Assembly: GCA_037576195.1 (NCBI GenBank)
Contig: JAQZDE010000012.1
Location: forward strand, 124,001 to 188,000
Length of the DNA: 64,000 nucleotides
Reading direction: 5' to 3'
DNA from: Phytoseiulus persimilis
Taxonomy: Eukaryota; Arthropoda; Arachnida; Mesostigmata; Phytoseiidae
Of this stretch, positions 50,201 to 60,028 are shown in pieces (positions within the stretch are counted from its first letter, which is position 1; each line of letters opens with the position of its first letter). The notes under the pieces were generated by a model. It saw only the letters and a list, made by a program, of their open reading frames with translations, searched no databases and was not told the DNA's origin. The position numbers and the translations under genes are program-made.

Positions 50201-52979
50201 CGCCCTTCACGATCCACTGTGGCCGCGTACTCGACGGCTTCCCTCTCGGCGGCGTCTATGGCCCGATTCAACGAAGTGATGACCTGTGATGAACGGCGCC
50301 AATCGGAACAATAATTTCCTTCCTCAACTCATACTAGACTGAACATACAGGAACGCTTATTCTACGCACCTGTTCATACGTGTGACTTTCGTCATTGAAC
50401 AACATCATGACGTAGAGGCCTTTCTTCTTGCTAACTTCAAGGTCCGTCGGCAGTTCTGTGTCTTTGCTCCAAGTGAGCAACTGATACGCATAAATGAGGA
50501 CAGTCTCAGCAACGAGTCGCAGTCGGGCCTGCATGTCCTGCGGGACGACGTCCTCATCGGTTTTCAACTCCTTGTCGTGAATCTCACAGGTTGAACATTT
50601 TTTCCAAGCTTCGCGGTCTCCACAGTCGCAATAGCCTCCGCCGCGCGAGATGTTCATTTTGTATTTGTGCTGATTATGCTCGGATGCCTACGAAACAGGT
50701 GATGGAATCAGCTGTCAATTGAAGTGTGATACTTCTGAGCAACGCGCGATCCCATTGAATTGTTCCTCAGAGCTGAATCGGGGACTCCAGGTTCTCACCT
50801 TGAAGCATGCGGCGCACATGACGCATGTCGGGTCGACACCGCAATCCCGGCAGGAGTACGTTGGCTCTCCTGATTTGAAAACTTTACCACAGAATGTCGG
50901 CGGACTTTCTTTCTGTTTCAGGAGTTTTATGGCATGGCTGGGGTCAGGAGATCCAGTGATAAATTTCTCCAACGATTGTAACAATGTGTAGTTGATTGCC
51001 TGTTCGTCGAACTGGAACCGGGAATACCGAAAGCAATTCAATGAGGTGACAGAAAGTGTGCTGTCTCTACCTACGGGCGGTCGGAAGATCAGCCGCCTTT
51101 CTCTGCAGAAAAGTCGTCGTCTCTAGGATTGTTGTCAAGGGTTACTCGTCTTAAACGATGCTCATTATCAATCCTTGACCTTACTTCGTGATGAACCCGC
51201 CGAGACATGGAGATTGGGTTGAGGGGAAGGCAAAGGAGGGATGGAAAAGGACGCAGCGAGTCTACACCGATAGGAAGTCGAATGCACCTCTCTCAAGATA
51301 CCTGGGTGACAACGACCCTGGAGAGTAGACTTCCGATGCGCAATAGCCTACAGCAACCACGCGCGCTACAACGGCGTTAGTGGCAGCAGCATCGAGAGCA
51401 AACTGTTGATTCGAGAGTCAATGCTGGACCCACTCCATCCTGGTTCGGCATTGCTGGCTCGACAATGCCGCCCCGATCCGATCATACATCGGATTCGTTG
51501 GGAACAGTCCCAGACGCAAGCTTCTACGAAAGTGGTCCTTCTGAAGAACTCGGACAGCGATTCGAGGCTGCAAGGCCTTCATTCGAACTCATTCATTCAC
51601 ATAATAGAGCCGTTCGCTCCTATAGGACTCGTTTCTTCCAAAAGTGGAGAAGTATTCTCAGCCAAATCGAGCATGCTTCGAGAAGCACACTCTGGGAAAT
51701 GATAGAAATAGTACGAAATCAACAACTGTGATTGCTTGGGCAATAAGCACTGTCGCTGCTGCCACTCGTGGTAATAAACAGTGTGATTCCGTACGAGTGC
51801 GATGCTCCATGACGTTTCACTTACCCTCGGGCTGAGACAGCTGAGTTGCGGATTTAAAGCCAGTAGTTGTGGAACGTGAACAGCCCAGTAACTTCGGAAA
51901 TCCGAGCTCTGCAATCGAAAACGAGTTCGTGAGTCTCCGGGAAGAGATAGCGACATCCATTAGGCCATTTCAGAACAGACGACGACACTTCGGTTCCCGT
52001 GGACTCCGACTCGTCGAAGATGTTCATGTACGCCGAGAGCCTGCCTCCGCATTCGGAAGATGCTCATCGGATCGAACCGCGATCCTCGATCAGAATCGTC
52101 ACTCCACTCAGCGTCGCCCAAGAACTCGAATTCACCATGAAATACCAATTGAATGCGGGAACTTAATTGCAGCAGCACTCAAGGAGGACTTCGCCGCGTA
52201 TCTCATTTTTTCCCAGAGACATCTCTATTGTCATCATTATCCAACGACTAATTATCTAAGGGACATTGCTACTCTTAAGAAACAGGATGCTGGTCAAGTA
52301 TACGAGATGGCTAGATATGAGATGACCCCAACAGGGACATTCGCTTATGTAAGGATGTGTTTGGTTCCCCGACAGCCGTGGACCGACAATGATGTTTTTG
52401 GCGCATTGTATGGGTAACTCCTTTGAGATCTCGGTGAGAACGTATTTTGAGAATACGGCATTTGGCATTTTCTCAGACGGCTTTGCTACTGAGAAGGACA
52501 GAGGGCTTGATTGAACTGGAGCGAATCGGGAAGCGATCGGAATAACAGGCACACGCGCAGGAACCGAGACAACACCGGACGCGAGTCCGTGCATCGATCA
52601 CAGTCGAGTCCCATCTGGCATCGAGAATGCCAATCGTTTGCAGCTAATTCACTCGAGCATCAGGAGGAAAAACATTGACGGAAACATACATCCCTCATCG
52701 AGTCGAAGAATCGATCCGGAATGAGAGTTACATGTGCGAGTCGAGGGCTGATTGGCAGAACCGAGTACGATTCCGAGGATCAAATGGAAAATCTAGCAAT
52801 GACATACAACGTTTACGAGGTTTGAAGCGCTGTTTCGAAGTCAACGGTTCAACTCCGAACAAATAGCAACTCACGTTCAGCTGCCCATCCTCGAACTTTT
52901 TGCTCCAGATTTCCCATGGTTCTCTCAAGGAACCACCACCAGCCATCCGGGGGTCGATTTCTTCTTCGGGAGCTAGCAT
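44252..52979 (-). CDS. E3 ubiquitin-protein ligase UBR1/UBR2 (N-recognin)
   Basis: Recognises N-degrons and ubiquitinates them. Fourteen exons join with matching phases: 52979-52875, 51011-50799, 50687-50370, 50283-50016, 49912-49665, 49242-49061, 48976-48645, 48504-47699, 47548-47382, 47258-46689, 46355-46181, 45998-45478, 45395-45121 and 45054-44252. They total 1660 residues (human UBR1 1749, UBR2 1755). UBR box: FCGKVFKSGEPTYSCRDCGV, DPTCVMCAACFK, GGGYCDCGDREAWKKC. ClpS-like N-domain: LYVMMLFNDESHTYEQ. Then comes VGQHVEFEAEWETGINIQLK. RING parts are FICILCREEEVV, HISTCGHVMHSYCWQAF and FLCPLCECLSNTVIPL. The C-terminal autoinhibitory domain has TMCLVCGSVLCSQSYCCQT and [20 protein letters not shown]. 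The first exon starts just after an acceptor, so a 5' UTR intron is likely. Intron 1 is 1.9 kb. One protein corresponds to both vertebrate paralogues. Confidence 0.96.
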
Positions 52980-53535
52980 TCTGACACGAAACGAATATAC
53001 GGCATCAAATTGGAACAAATTTCCACACCAATCTTGGGTTAAAGTCAACAGCGCATATGTATGTTTCTGCGGCCGCTGTTGATGCTGCTGCTGCTGTTCG
53101 TGGTGGTGGTGTGGCTGAACGACGGCTGCCAAAGGGTGGTGTGTCCAGACATGAAAATTTCGAGACGGAGAATCGACGTTCCAAGGGAACGGGGAACGTG
53201 CTGGGAATACCGTTCCTAGGGAACGTCGAGTGCCTTAGCAATCACCGTAGGCTTCGTTCCAGAAGCACGGGCCAACGGAGACAGTAAGAATGTCTGCTAT
53301 CATGCGGAAAATGGATACCCGGATGACGCTGATGATCTCTGCTGGTGATGAGGTTCGCTTCACAGAGGATCGCGAGCTGGTAACTCGGTAATAATCTACG
53401 GACACGCGGCAATATGTCAGGTTGACAGGCCACTCGGAAGCGGGGGTTCTACAAGCCCGCGCTGCTTGCACCATTCATGTTTCGCGGGAGCTCACCCCCC
53501 TAAGTCATGGAGTCCGTTCCGTATGCGAAGTCCTA
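52980..53535. other. UBR 5' flank with triplet-repeat tract
   Basis: On the minus strand this would hold the UBR promoter and leader. Near 53070-53115 a GCTGCTGCTGCTG / GTGGTGGTG tract reads in one frame as Gln/His runs (HHHHEQQQQHQQ) in phase with the UBR start. An acceptor sequence just before 52979 makes an intronic or UTR position more likely than a coding one. Confidence 0.45.
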
Positions 53536-55910
53536 TAGAGCTTGGAAGTTCAGGCACTGAAAATCAGGCAAAATAGGCATTCTGGAATAGGCGAAATCAG
53601 GCAAAAAAAAAGGCAAAATTAGGCAAGAAGGAGGCAAATCTAGGCATTGTGAAGGCAAAAGCAGGCGGAAAATGACAGAATCAAGCAGAGCCACAAAAAA
53701 TAGGCGAGAGAAAGCGAGATGGGCGAAAAAGCAGGGGGGGGGGGGAAAGGAGGCAAAACAGACGTGTTCAGCTTTCTTTTTCACATATTTTGCTGTCGAC
53801 GAGCTGCATTTATTTTACTCAGTATAACTTTCTCATGAATAGGCCATCGAAATCAAGTGGAATTTAGCATTCTTCGCTGTGAGCGAGTGACGACGATCGG
53901 GAAAAAGTGTCTTATACCGCGAAAACGATCGCTCAACATCAACGCTTGTGAGAGGAGCATATTTGAAGCACGAAATATACGCAACGGATAAATTCGAGAT
54001 TTCCGAGTCGGTATGGTCACCCTGAAGCGCCTGATGAATTCGTATCATTGTGTCTAGTCCCGGATTTTTCAGAAGAACTTTCTCGAATTTGTCTCTAATC
54101 GAAACTCCCTGGGGTCCCGACGCTGACCTTACGCATCTTCTCATGCTCTCCGAAACGAGCAAAGTGGTGTAGAGAGGTTGAGCAGTGCATTCGAGCTGCT
54201 GTATGTCCTTCGGGAATTCGGAAAAGTTTGCTGCGATGAAGTTAAGATTAGATCTCAACCCGCTTTCACGAAAGAGCTCTTGGGCTTTCCGGACGGCGGC
54301 TGCGTCCTCGCTATGGATTGTATTGACAACGGCTCGGACTTCCTCGAAGTGTTCCGCGTAGTATAACGCAGCTGAAACCCAAGTTCCCCAACGCGTGAGA
54401 ACTGGCTCCGATGGAAGAGGAATGTTCGGGGCGATCGATCTGAAGACCTGAATGCGCGATGGACATTTGAGGAAGATTTTCTTCACATTCGAAACCAAGG
54501 AGTCCACTTTTGGAAATGAAACGCGTACTTCCTCACGCACACGGTGCACACCATGAACAATGCGTGTGACATGCACAAGCTTGGGGAACAAAATTCAGAG
54601 CCCCGCCGGCTTTCCCCATATAGGGAGCTGCATCGCTCACGAAAAGAAGGACTCTCTCATGGCGGATCCCACCCGGCCGGAGCAAACTTAGGGCGTTGGT
54701 GAAAGCTTGCGCGATTGTCGAGTGATCTGTTCTCTCCACTATCTCGCAATTGAGCAGCATTGGGGTGGTCGGTTTCCGGGCATGAGGCAACCAACAACAG
54801 TATTCACAACGAATTGCCCCTTCACATCCGTTGTTTCGTTCACAGAGACCCAAATCCTACTGTCTCCGATTGAGCGTTGGATCCTCGAAATTACGTTTTC
54901 GAGGAGTTTTCTAAGGTATGTTTGGCGCAGTGTCGTATGATTTGGGAGCGCGTTTCCGGAAATCTTCTCAAAGAAATTCCGGAAGGAGACATGCTCAACT
55001 TTGTACAGCGGAATGTTTGATTCTACGAGCATGCGACACAGCTCCATACTGAAGTTGCTCTCACGTTGCGTTAGCTGGACGCGGCTCAATGGTTCGGTTT
55101 CAACTTCCATCTCTCTTCTGAGACGAACTCGACTAGCGCGTCCCAAGGAACTTATGTGCTGCTCCACATAATACTTCTTGGAAGCATCCACCGGCTTTCT
55201 GCACAAGTCACAAAACAGGATCTCTCCGTCAGTGCTAAAGATGTCAACTCCGAAATCATTCACGTACAGTTGGAGCTTCTCTGCAGAAACCGGAACTTTC
55301 TCCGCCATTGTGAACTTGCTGACTAGAGGAAAGGTGATCAACGGAGAACTATTTGTTTGAGTCGACTCGATTCCACTCAGTCACGAGGGGCGACTGACTT
55401 CTCGAGCTCCGACTGAACAAGTCCGACTCAAATGTCTTGCAGGGAAATGGTAACTACGTCGTCAGGAAACTGGAGACTTTGTGACAACTACCTCTCACCG
55501 CAGTACATCGCCTCGTCATGATGCCTCCGTTCCAAGGAAGTGTTCAAGTTCCTCCAAGAACATATTTTCGAAGTCTCAACTCGAGCATTTAATATGAAAT
55601 CCTCGAAGCTATCCGTTCCACGCCGCTTCTGCATCCCTGTACGTTGAATCTTGTGTTTGACGGCAATTAAGACGAGCCATAAGAGCATTCGAATGAGATA
55701 GACGATTAATAACATTGGAAAATGTTCCAGCGCGATGAACAGAAGCGCAGTGGGCAGAATTGGCTCACCAGGCAAATATCGGCGGAATAGGCAGAAACAG
55801 GCAAAATAGGCGAGAATATGCCAAAGTAGGCGAAGATAGGCAAATGCCTATTCCAGGCGAAATGCCTGTTTCAGGCATATCAGGCAATTTGCCTGAACTT
55901 CCAAGCTCTA
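53536..55910 (-). mobile_element. hAT-superfamily DNA transposon, CGGBP1-like
   Basis: A 2375-bp element bounded by perfect 21-bp terminal inverted repeats beginning TAGAGCTTGG (53536-53556 and, inverted, 55890-55910). Both ends carry many subterminal AGGCA / TGCCT motifs (53550-53750 and 55770-55900), as hAT elements use for transposase binding. The flanking 8-mers (AAGTCCTA, CTCATCAC) are not a matching target-site duplication. The ends are intact but the transposase frame is broken, so this copy is probably not autonomous. Confidence 0.9.
53833..55308 (-). pseudogene. hAT transposase, frame-broken
   Basis: The probable start is at 55308. The N-terminal part has a BED-type finger half (EILFCDLCRKPVD) and VESNIPLYKVEHVSFRNFFE, then LPNHTTLRQTYLRKLL. 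This is the arrangement seen in human CGGBP1 (EANIPLEKADHPAVRAF), itself a domesticated hAT transposase. WVSVNETTDVKGQFVVNTVV follows, with the acidic residues of the hAT core. In a second frame LLFVSDAAPYMGKAGGALNF follows, and in a third VLTRWGTWVSAALYYAEHFE. The C-terminal hATC dimerisation block is YAPLTSVDVERSFSRYKTLF with DRRHSLTAKNAKFHLI. About two frame changes (near 54770 and 54590) disrupt it; otherwise the domain order is complete. Confidence 0.88.
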
Positions 55911-57853
55911 CTCATCACTATCCACAGTTAAAGATGGGAGAACTCTGGACACTCGTGATCAACTTGCTTCTCACAAGCTCGTTTAGGTGCGATGATGCAT
56001 CGCAAGGACTCGGGCTGGAAACGACGGAAACATGGCATATGCGATGCGGAATGCAGGAATTGTGAATTGTCGCGTGGGAAAATCGACCCCCAGGGAAATT
56101 TTCAGGTGTTGAATGAGCACGCTCCATAGAAAACCTTCTCATCTCTTCCCTGTCAGATACAATGTTTTGGCAAATCAGACCAGCTCAAGATGATCACGGT
56201 CTCTCGGTAGCGAGCCGGTAGCGCCGGATGGGATTCATGCGACAAATGCTCTCCCGCTCACTTCCCAGAATCTGCATTGTCCATGCTTGGCGACGGCAAG
56301 TTGAAACATTGCTATGGAAGCAGATCGTAAATGGATCGACGCAATTCATAATTGAATCTCCATCTCCTGTCGTTCATAGCTCTAAATCGGCGTTTGGAAT
56401 TCCATGTGGGACCTTAGACCGGCAGGTTGCCGATGTGTGAACGGCGATGGCGTGGGAATGATAGATTGTCAATGACAATGAAAATAACAAACACGGAAAA
56501 TCAACCAAGGTGGATGCGTACGTATTCCCTCCGGTCTGCATCTACTCCCTGTCGTGAGTTCGACCAGAGAGAACGCCGATCTGAGAACTCATCTACATAC
56601 ATAGGTTTTCTGTCCTTGACCGCTGATCATGGTGCCCTGCCTGAATCTCTGCGGCTCGGAAGCATTGGGATTTTTCCTCAACCTCAGGCAGCCAAGTTCA
56701 CCCAAAGGAAACGCGCTCTCACATGCTGCGATCGCCGTCGAAATTTTCTCACAATTCCTCCGGGAGTGATCGGATCGACGGAAAACCAACGGCGATTCGA
56801 AGGGCGGCTGATAAGGAAGAACATGAGCCACCGTAACGGTAACGCTAGTCGTAACGACGTAGGTGTACCGCACTGATATGATGCCAGCTAGACTCCTTGG
56901 CCTCTCCTCGAGGTCATGGGATGTGCATTCTTTGCATCACCTGATTCGCCCGAGGTACCATGTTGGGCTTCGAGCGTCTCCACGCACCAGTTCGCTCCGG
57001 GTCTTCTCGCGAGGGGTCGACGAGCGGCCTATAGACGTCGTCTACTGACAACCTCCGGCTGACGCACAAATCAGGACGGTTCATGGACCATTGGAAACAG
57101 GTCGAGGTGGTTGACGCAATGGCGGCGCCAGAATGAGGGTATGACGGCTGGAGCCTCATACATATTTCCTTCTGATTTCTCTCGATTGTCTAAGAGGTTC
57201 TCTCAACCATTCCTTACGGGCCTCCTCGAAGATGGTGCCGGCCGAGCTCGGAAATGGCGACGACAACAACGTCTTTCAGCCTCATGGAAACGAAAGGCCG
57301 GCGCCGCCACTGGTGGACGAGTTGTCCGGAAGGCCCAACGCCGATCTTTTCGAAGCTCAAAGGTTGTTTGGAGACTTTTTTTCATATCCCTCTTACAACA
57401 AAACATGGATTCCCCTTACGCGGGACCGACAAAGTATGCCTGGGACATCTACCTCACAATCGAAGCCGCGAAGCATCATCCGCTGACGTTCCCCACCGGG
57501 AGCCGGTTGAGGCCACAAATTATCGGCCGGCGTCGTCAACACCTCAGGCGCAACCATGATTCCACTCCCGGTCGAACTCAATCAAACTTCACGGAGTCAA
57601 TTGCGACTTTTATCGCCTGATCCGATCAGGACCAACAATGCGCCGAAAATCCAACCGCCCAGCGTCAGGGACCTGACCGCCCTCCCAGACGACCGACGAA
57701 TCAGGAACTCCATATCCGTGTTCAACGACACGAACGAATTTCGTGATGTACGCCCAATCACGCTCGACAATGAGCCTTCCAATTCCAATTCCAAAATCGA
57801 ACTCTCGAAGGGGGCGCCCCTGCCGCTGATTCCTTCTCCGCCACCGGTTGCCC

Positions 57854-57917
57854 GTCAACTGGGCCCCGGCGTCAACTGGGCCATGGCGTCAATCGGGCCA
57901 CGGGGTCAACAGGGGCC
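57854..57917 (+). repeat. 17-bp tandem array, copy 3
   Basis: Three and a half units of GTCAACTGGGCCNCGGC, in the same orientation as copy 1. It faces copy 4, which lies 154 bp further on in opposite orientation. Confidence 0.85.
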
Positions 57918-58070
57918 TTAACCTGATCTCACCGGATTCCCCCGCACGATTTCGGGTGCGCTGGCTGTCGATCTGCTCGCATCGCTCCGCTCGCTCGCCC
58001 GAGCCCTAACCTAACCTGACCCAATCTCCCAACCCGCTTCAAGTCCGCTGCCTGCCGGTCCGCTCGGAAG

Positions 58071-58163
58071 TTGACGGCGAGGCCCAGTTCACGCCGGGGC
58101 CCAGTTCACGCCGGGGCCCAGTGAACGCCGAAGCCCAGTTGACGCCGCGGCCCAGCTGACGCG
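58071..58163 (-). repeat. 17-bp tandem array, copy 4 (inverted)
   Basis: Five full 17-bp units in reverse orientation (TTCACGCCGGGGCCCAG on the plus strand), plus part of a sixth. Its outer edge, read on the minus strand, is GGGAGCGCGTCAGCTGGGC, matching the left edge of copy 1 at 3500-3518. Copies 3 and 4 could pair as a long GC-rich hairpin around a 154-bp loop. Confidence 0.87.
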
Positions 58164-59659
58164 CTCCCTTCGCCACCAAGCCGGTCGCCGACTCTTCCAC
58201 GGGGACCTGTGCTGCCGAGGGCTCCTCTTCACGGAGCGCCCTTTCTCTGAGACTCGTTTGACAAACAACTTCTCAGGAATCTTCCTCGGATCGCGACATT
58301 GATTCTGACGGTTCTTCATGGATCTTCAGTGCGACACCGTCTGAATACTCCCAACTTCAAATACAGACAAAGATCCTCCTCCGATTTCGGCTCCAACCGC
58401 TCTGTTCAATTCTCCCATGAACTCGCAGAGCGCCTCTGCTCAGGCGCCCGGGGTTGTCACCTGTAAGCATCTACGCCGAACGTGACGGTATAGACTCGAC
58501 GGCTCAAGAGCAACGCAATCTGCAACAAGGTCCAGCGAGGACCTCATCAAGAACAAGAACAAACACGACCCGACATCTTCGGCCGCGTCACAACGAGAAC
58601 ACTCAGGTACCATTTAAGACCGCTCTCAGATGCCAACTCTAGAACAATCGAAACCTTCGAACGTATAAGCACACACATGAAACGGAATGCTCCTTCGGGT
58701 CTCGATGAATTCACCACTCATTTAGGTAACAGATTGTTGGAGCGAGAACAAGTACAATACTTTGGATGAGTTAGGCGGATTGTGATACGGCTAATTCTGA
58801 GAGCAGCTTTGTGACGATTCGATATGGAGGCGCATGTTTGACGTCTGGAGATAAAAATAAACGAATAGTGCTTGTGCGAAAGTTCCTCCCGCAAGAACGC
58901 TGAGTGTGTAATCTCATTAATCGAGTTGTTCAAAACCACTCAAAACTACCCTCAGCCGACACAATATCAACACAGGTAACTACGCATTATTCACAGTACT
59001 CCCTACGTGTCCAGAATCAGAGGGGCTTTTGAAATGTAACACGCGAAAGCGAATGCATCCGAATTTAGATTCAGCAGACTCAGTTCGTACTAGAACCCAC
59101 GCCGCTTGACGCGCCAGAACATACAATTCCTCCATCAGAAACTGGGGTTCAAACTGTGGAGAACCCATGTTTATCTGGATCCCCGGCTCGAAGACGAGCT
59201 CCTCGACATAACTCCCTCTCGAATAATGAAGAAAAAAAATCGAAAGCTCTATTCGTTTGCTACAATATGATATACTAATGCGTGCACGCAGCTACCGTCT
59301 TCTCGACCTACCGGAATTTGAGAACGACCCGACAAAGTCTTGAAAGTTTGGAGTCGATACCCTCCGCTATGCAGGATTTCCCGCTCGAGAATGCCGTCCG
59401 GATTGGGAAGCTATCATCTTCATCTATAGTATGTTTTTTATCGACATTCGAGACGATTCCAGGAGAGCTATGAATAGTTGAAAACAAGCTCCGATCTCTG
59501 AGGGTGGCTCTTATTTATTGACCGCCACTGTACTCCATGCATTGATGTGTGCGAGGGATGAATAATGCTCGAGCTTCTCGGCTATCCTCATACATGGGCA
59601 AGGAACAAGAACTCCCAGCGCGGGGGAGAAACCATCGATCGGAAAACCTCAACATTCAG

Positions 59660-59850
59660 CAGTCTTGAGAATGTCTCAACCGTCGCGCTAAGAGGTGAGC
59701 ACAGTCCGCCGCACCATAAGTGCAAAGCATTGGCGCCGTTCCGACCCGTAGCATTCCAGTCTCGAGCGGCAGGTTCAAGATCAGCGTATGGTTCTGATAG
59801 ACTGCTTCCAAGAGCGCCCAGTGTGGGGGAGACTCAAGATCCAACTTTTT
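59660..59850 (-). pseudogene. ankyrin-repeat remnant
   Basis: Two minus-strand frames read ankyrin-like blocks: HWALLEAVYQNHTLILNLPL in one, and RDWNATGRNGANALHLWCGG in the other. The second has the typical NATGxNGxxALHL pattern. The frame changes between them and no flanking repeats were found, so it looks like a fragment of a lost gene. It could instead be an exon with a base error. Confidence 0.4.
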
Positions 59851-60028
59851 AGATTCAAATTGTTGGCGCCGCCACCGGCCTGAACTCTTTCATCTCCTCT
59901 GCCCCGGTAGAAGGAGACCGTTGGCTTGGTAGCTCCGCTTTTACGAGCGCGCAGCAAACAACAGTTCAGCTTTCAGAGAGCAAACTGTCCGTGGTGCATT
60001 CTTCAGAGGAGGCAGCATAGACAAGGAG

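Larger units (their letters stand above)
55911..60028. other. gene-poor stretch upstream of Wntless
   Basis: Contains the inverted pair of 17-bp arrays (57854-58163) and an ankyrin-like remnant (59660-59850). The plus frame 57556-57921 (LLSPDPIRTNNAPKIQPPSV) is proline-rich and matches nothing I know. The last few hundred bases should hold the Wntless promoter. Confidence 0.4.

Noticed and set aside
53736-53750. G homopolymer near the hAT end
   Set aside because: Low-complexity sequence within the subterminal region; may also have an uncertain length in the assembly.
58005-58016. Telomere-like CCTAACCTAACC
   Set aside because: Only two units of the arthropod CCTAA repeat; too short to call interstitial telomere sequence, although it lies inside the loop of the inverted arrays.
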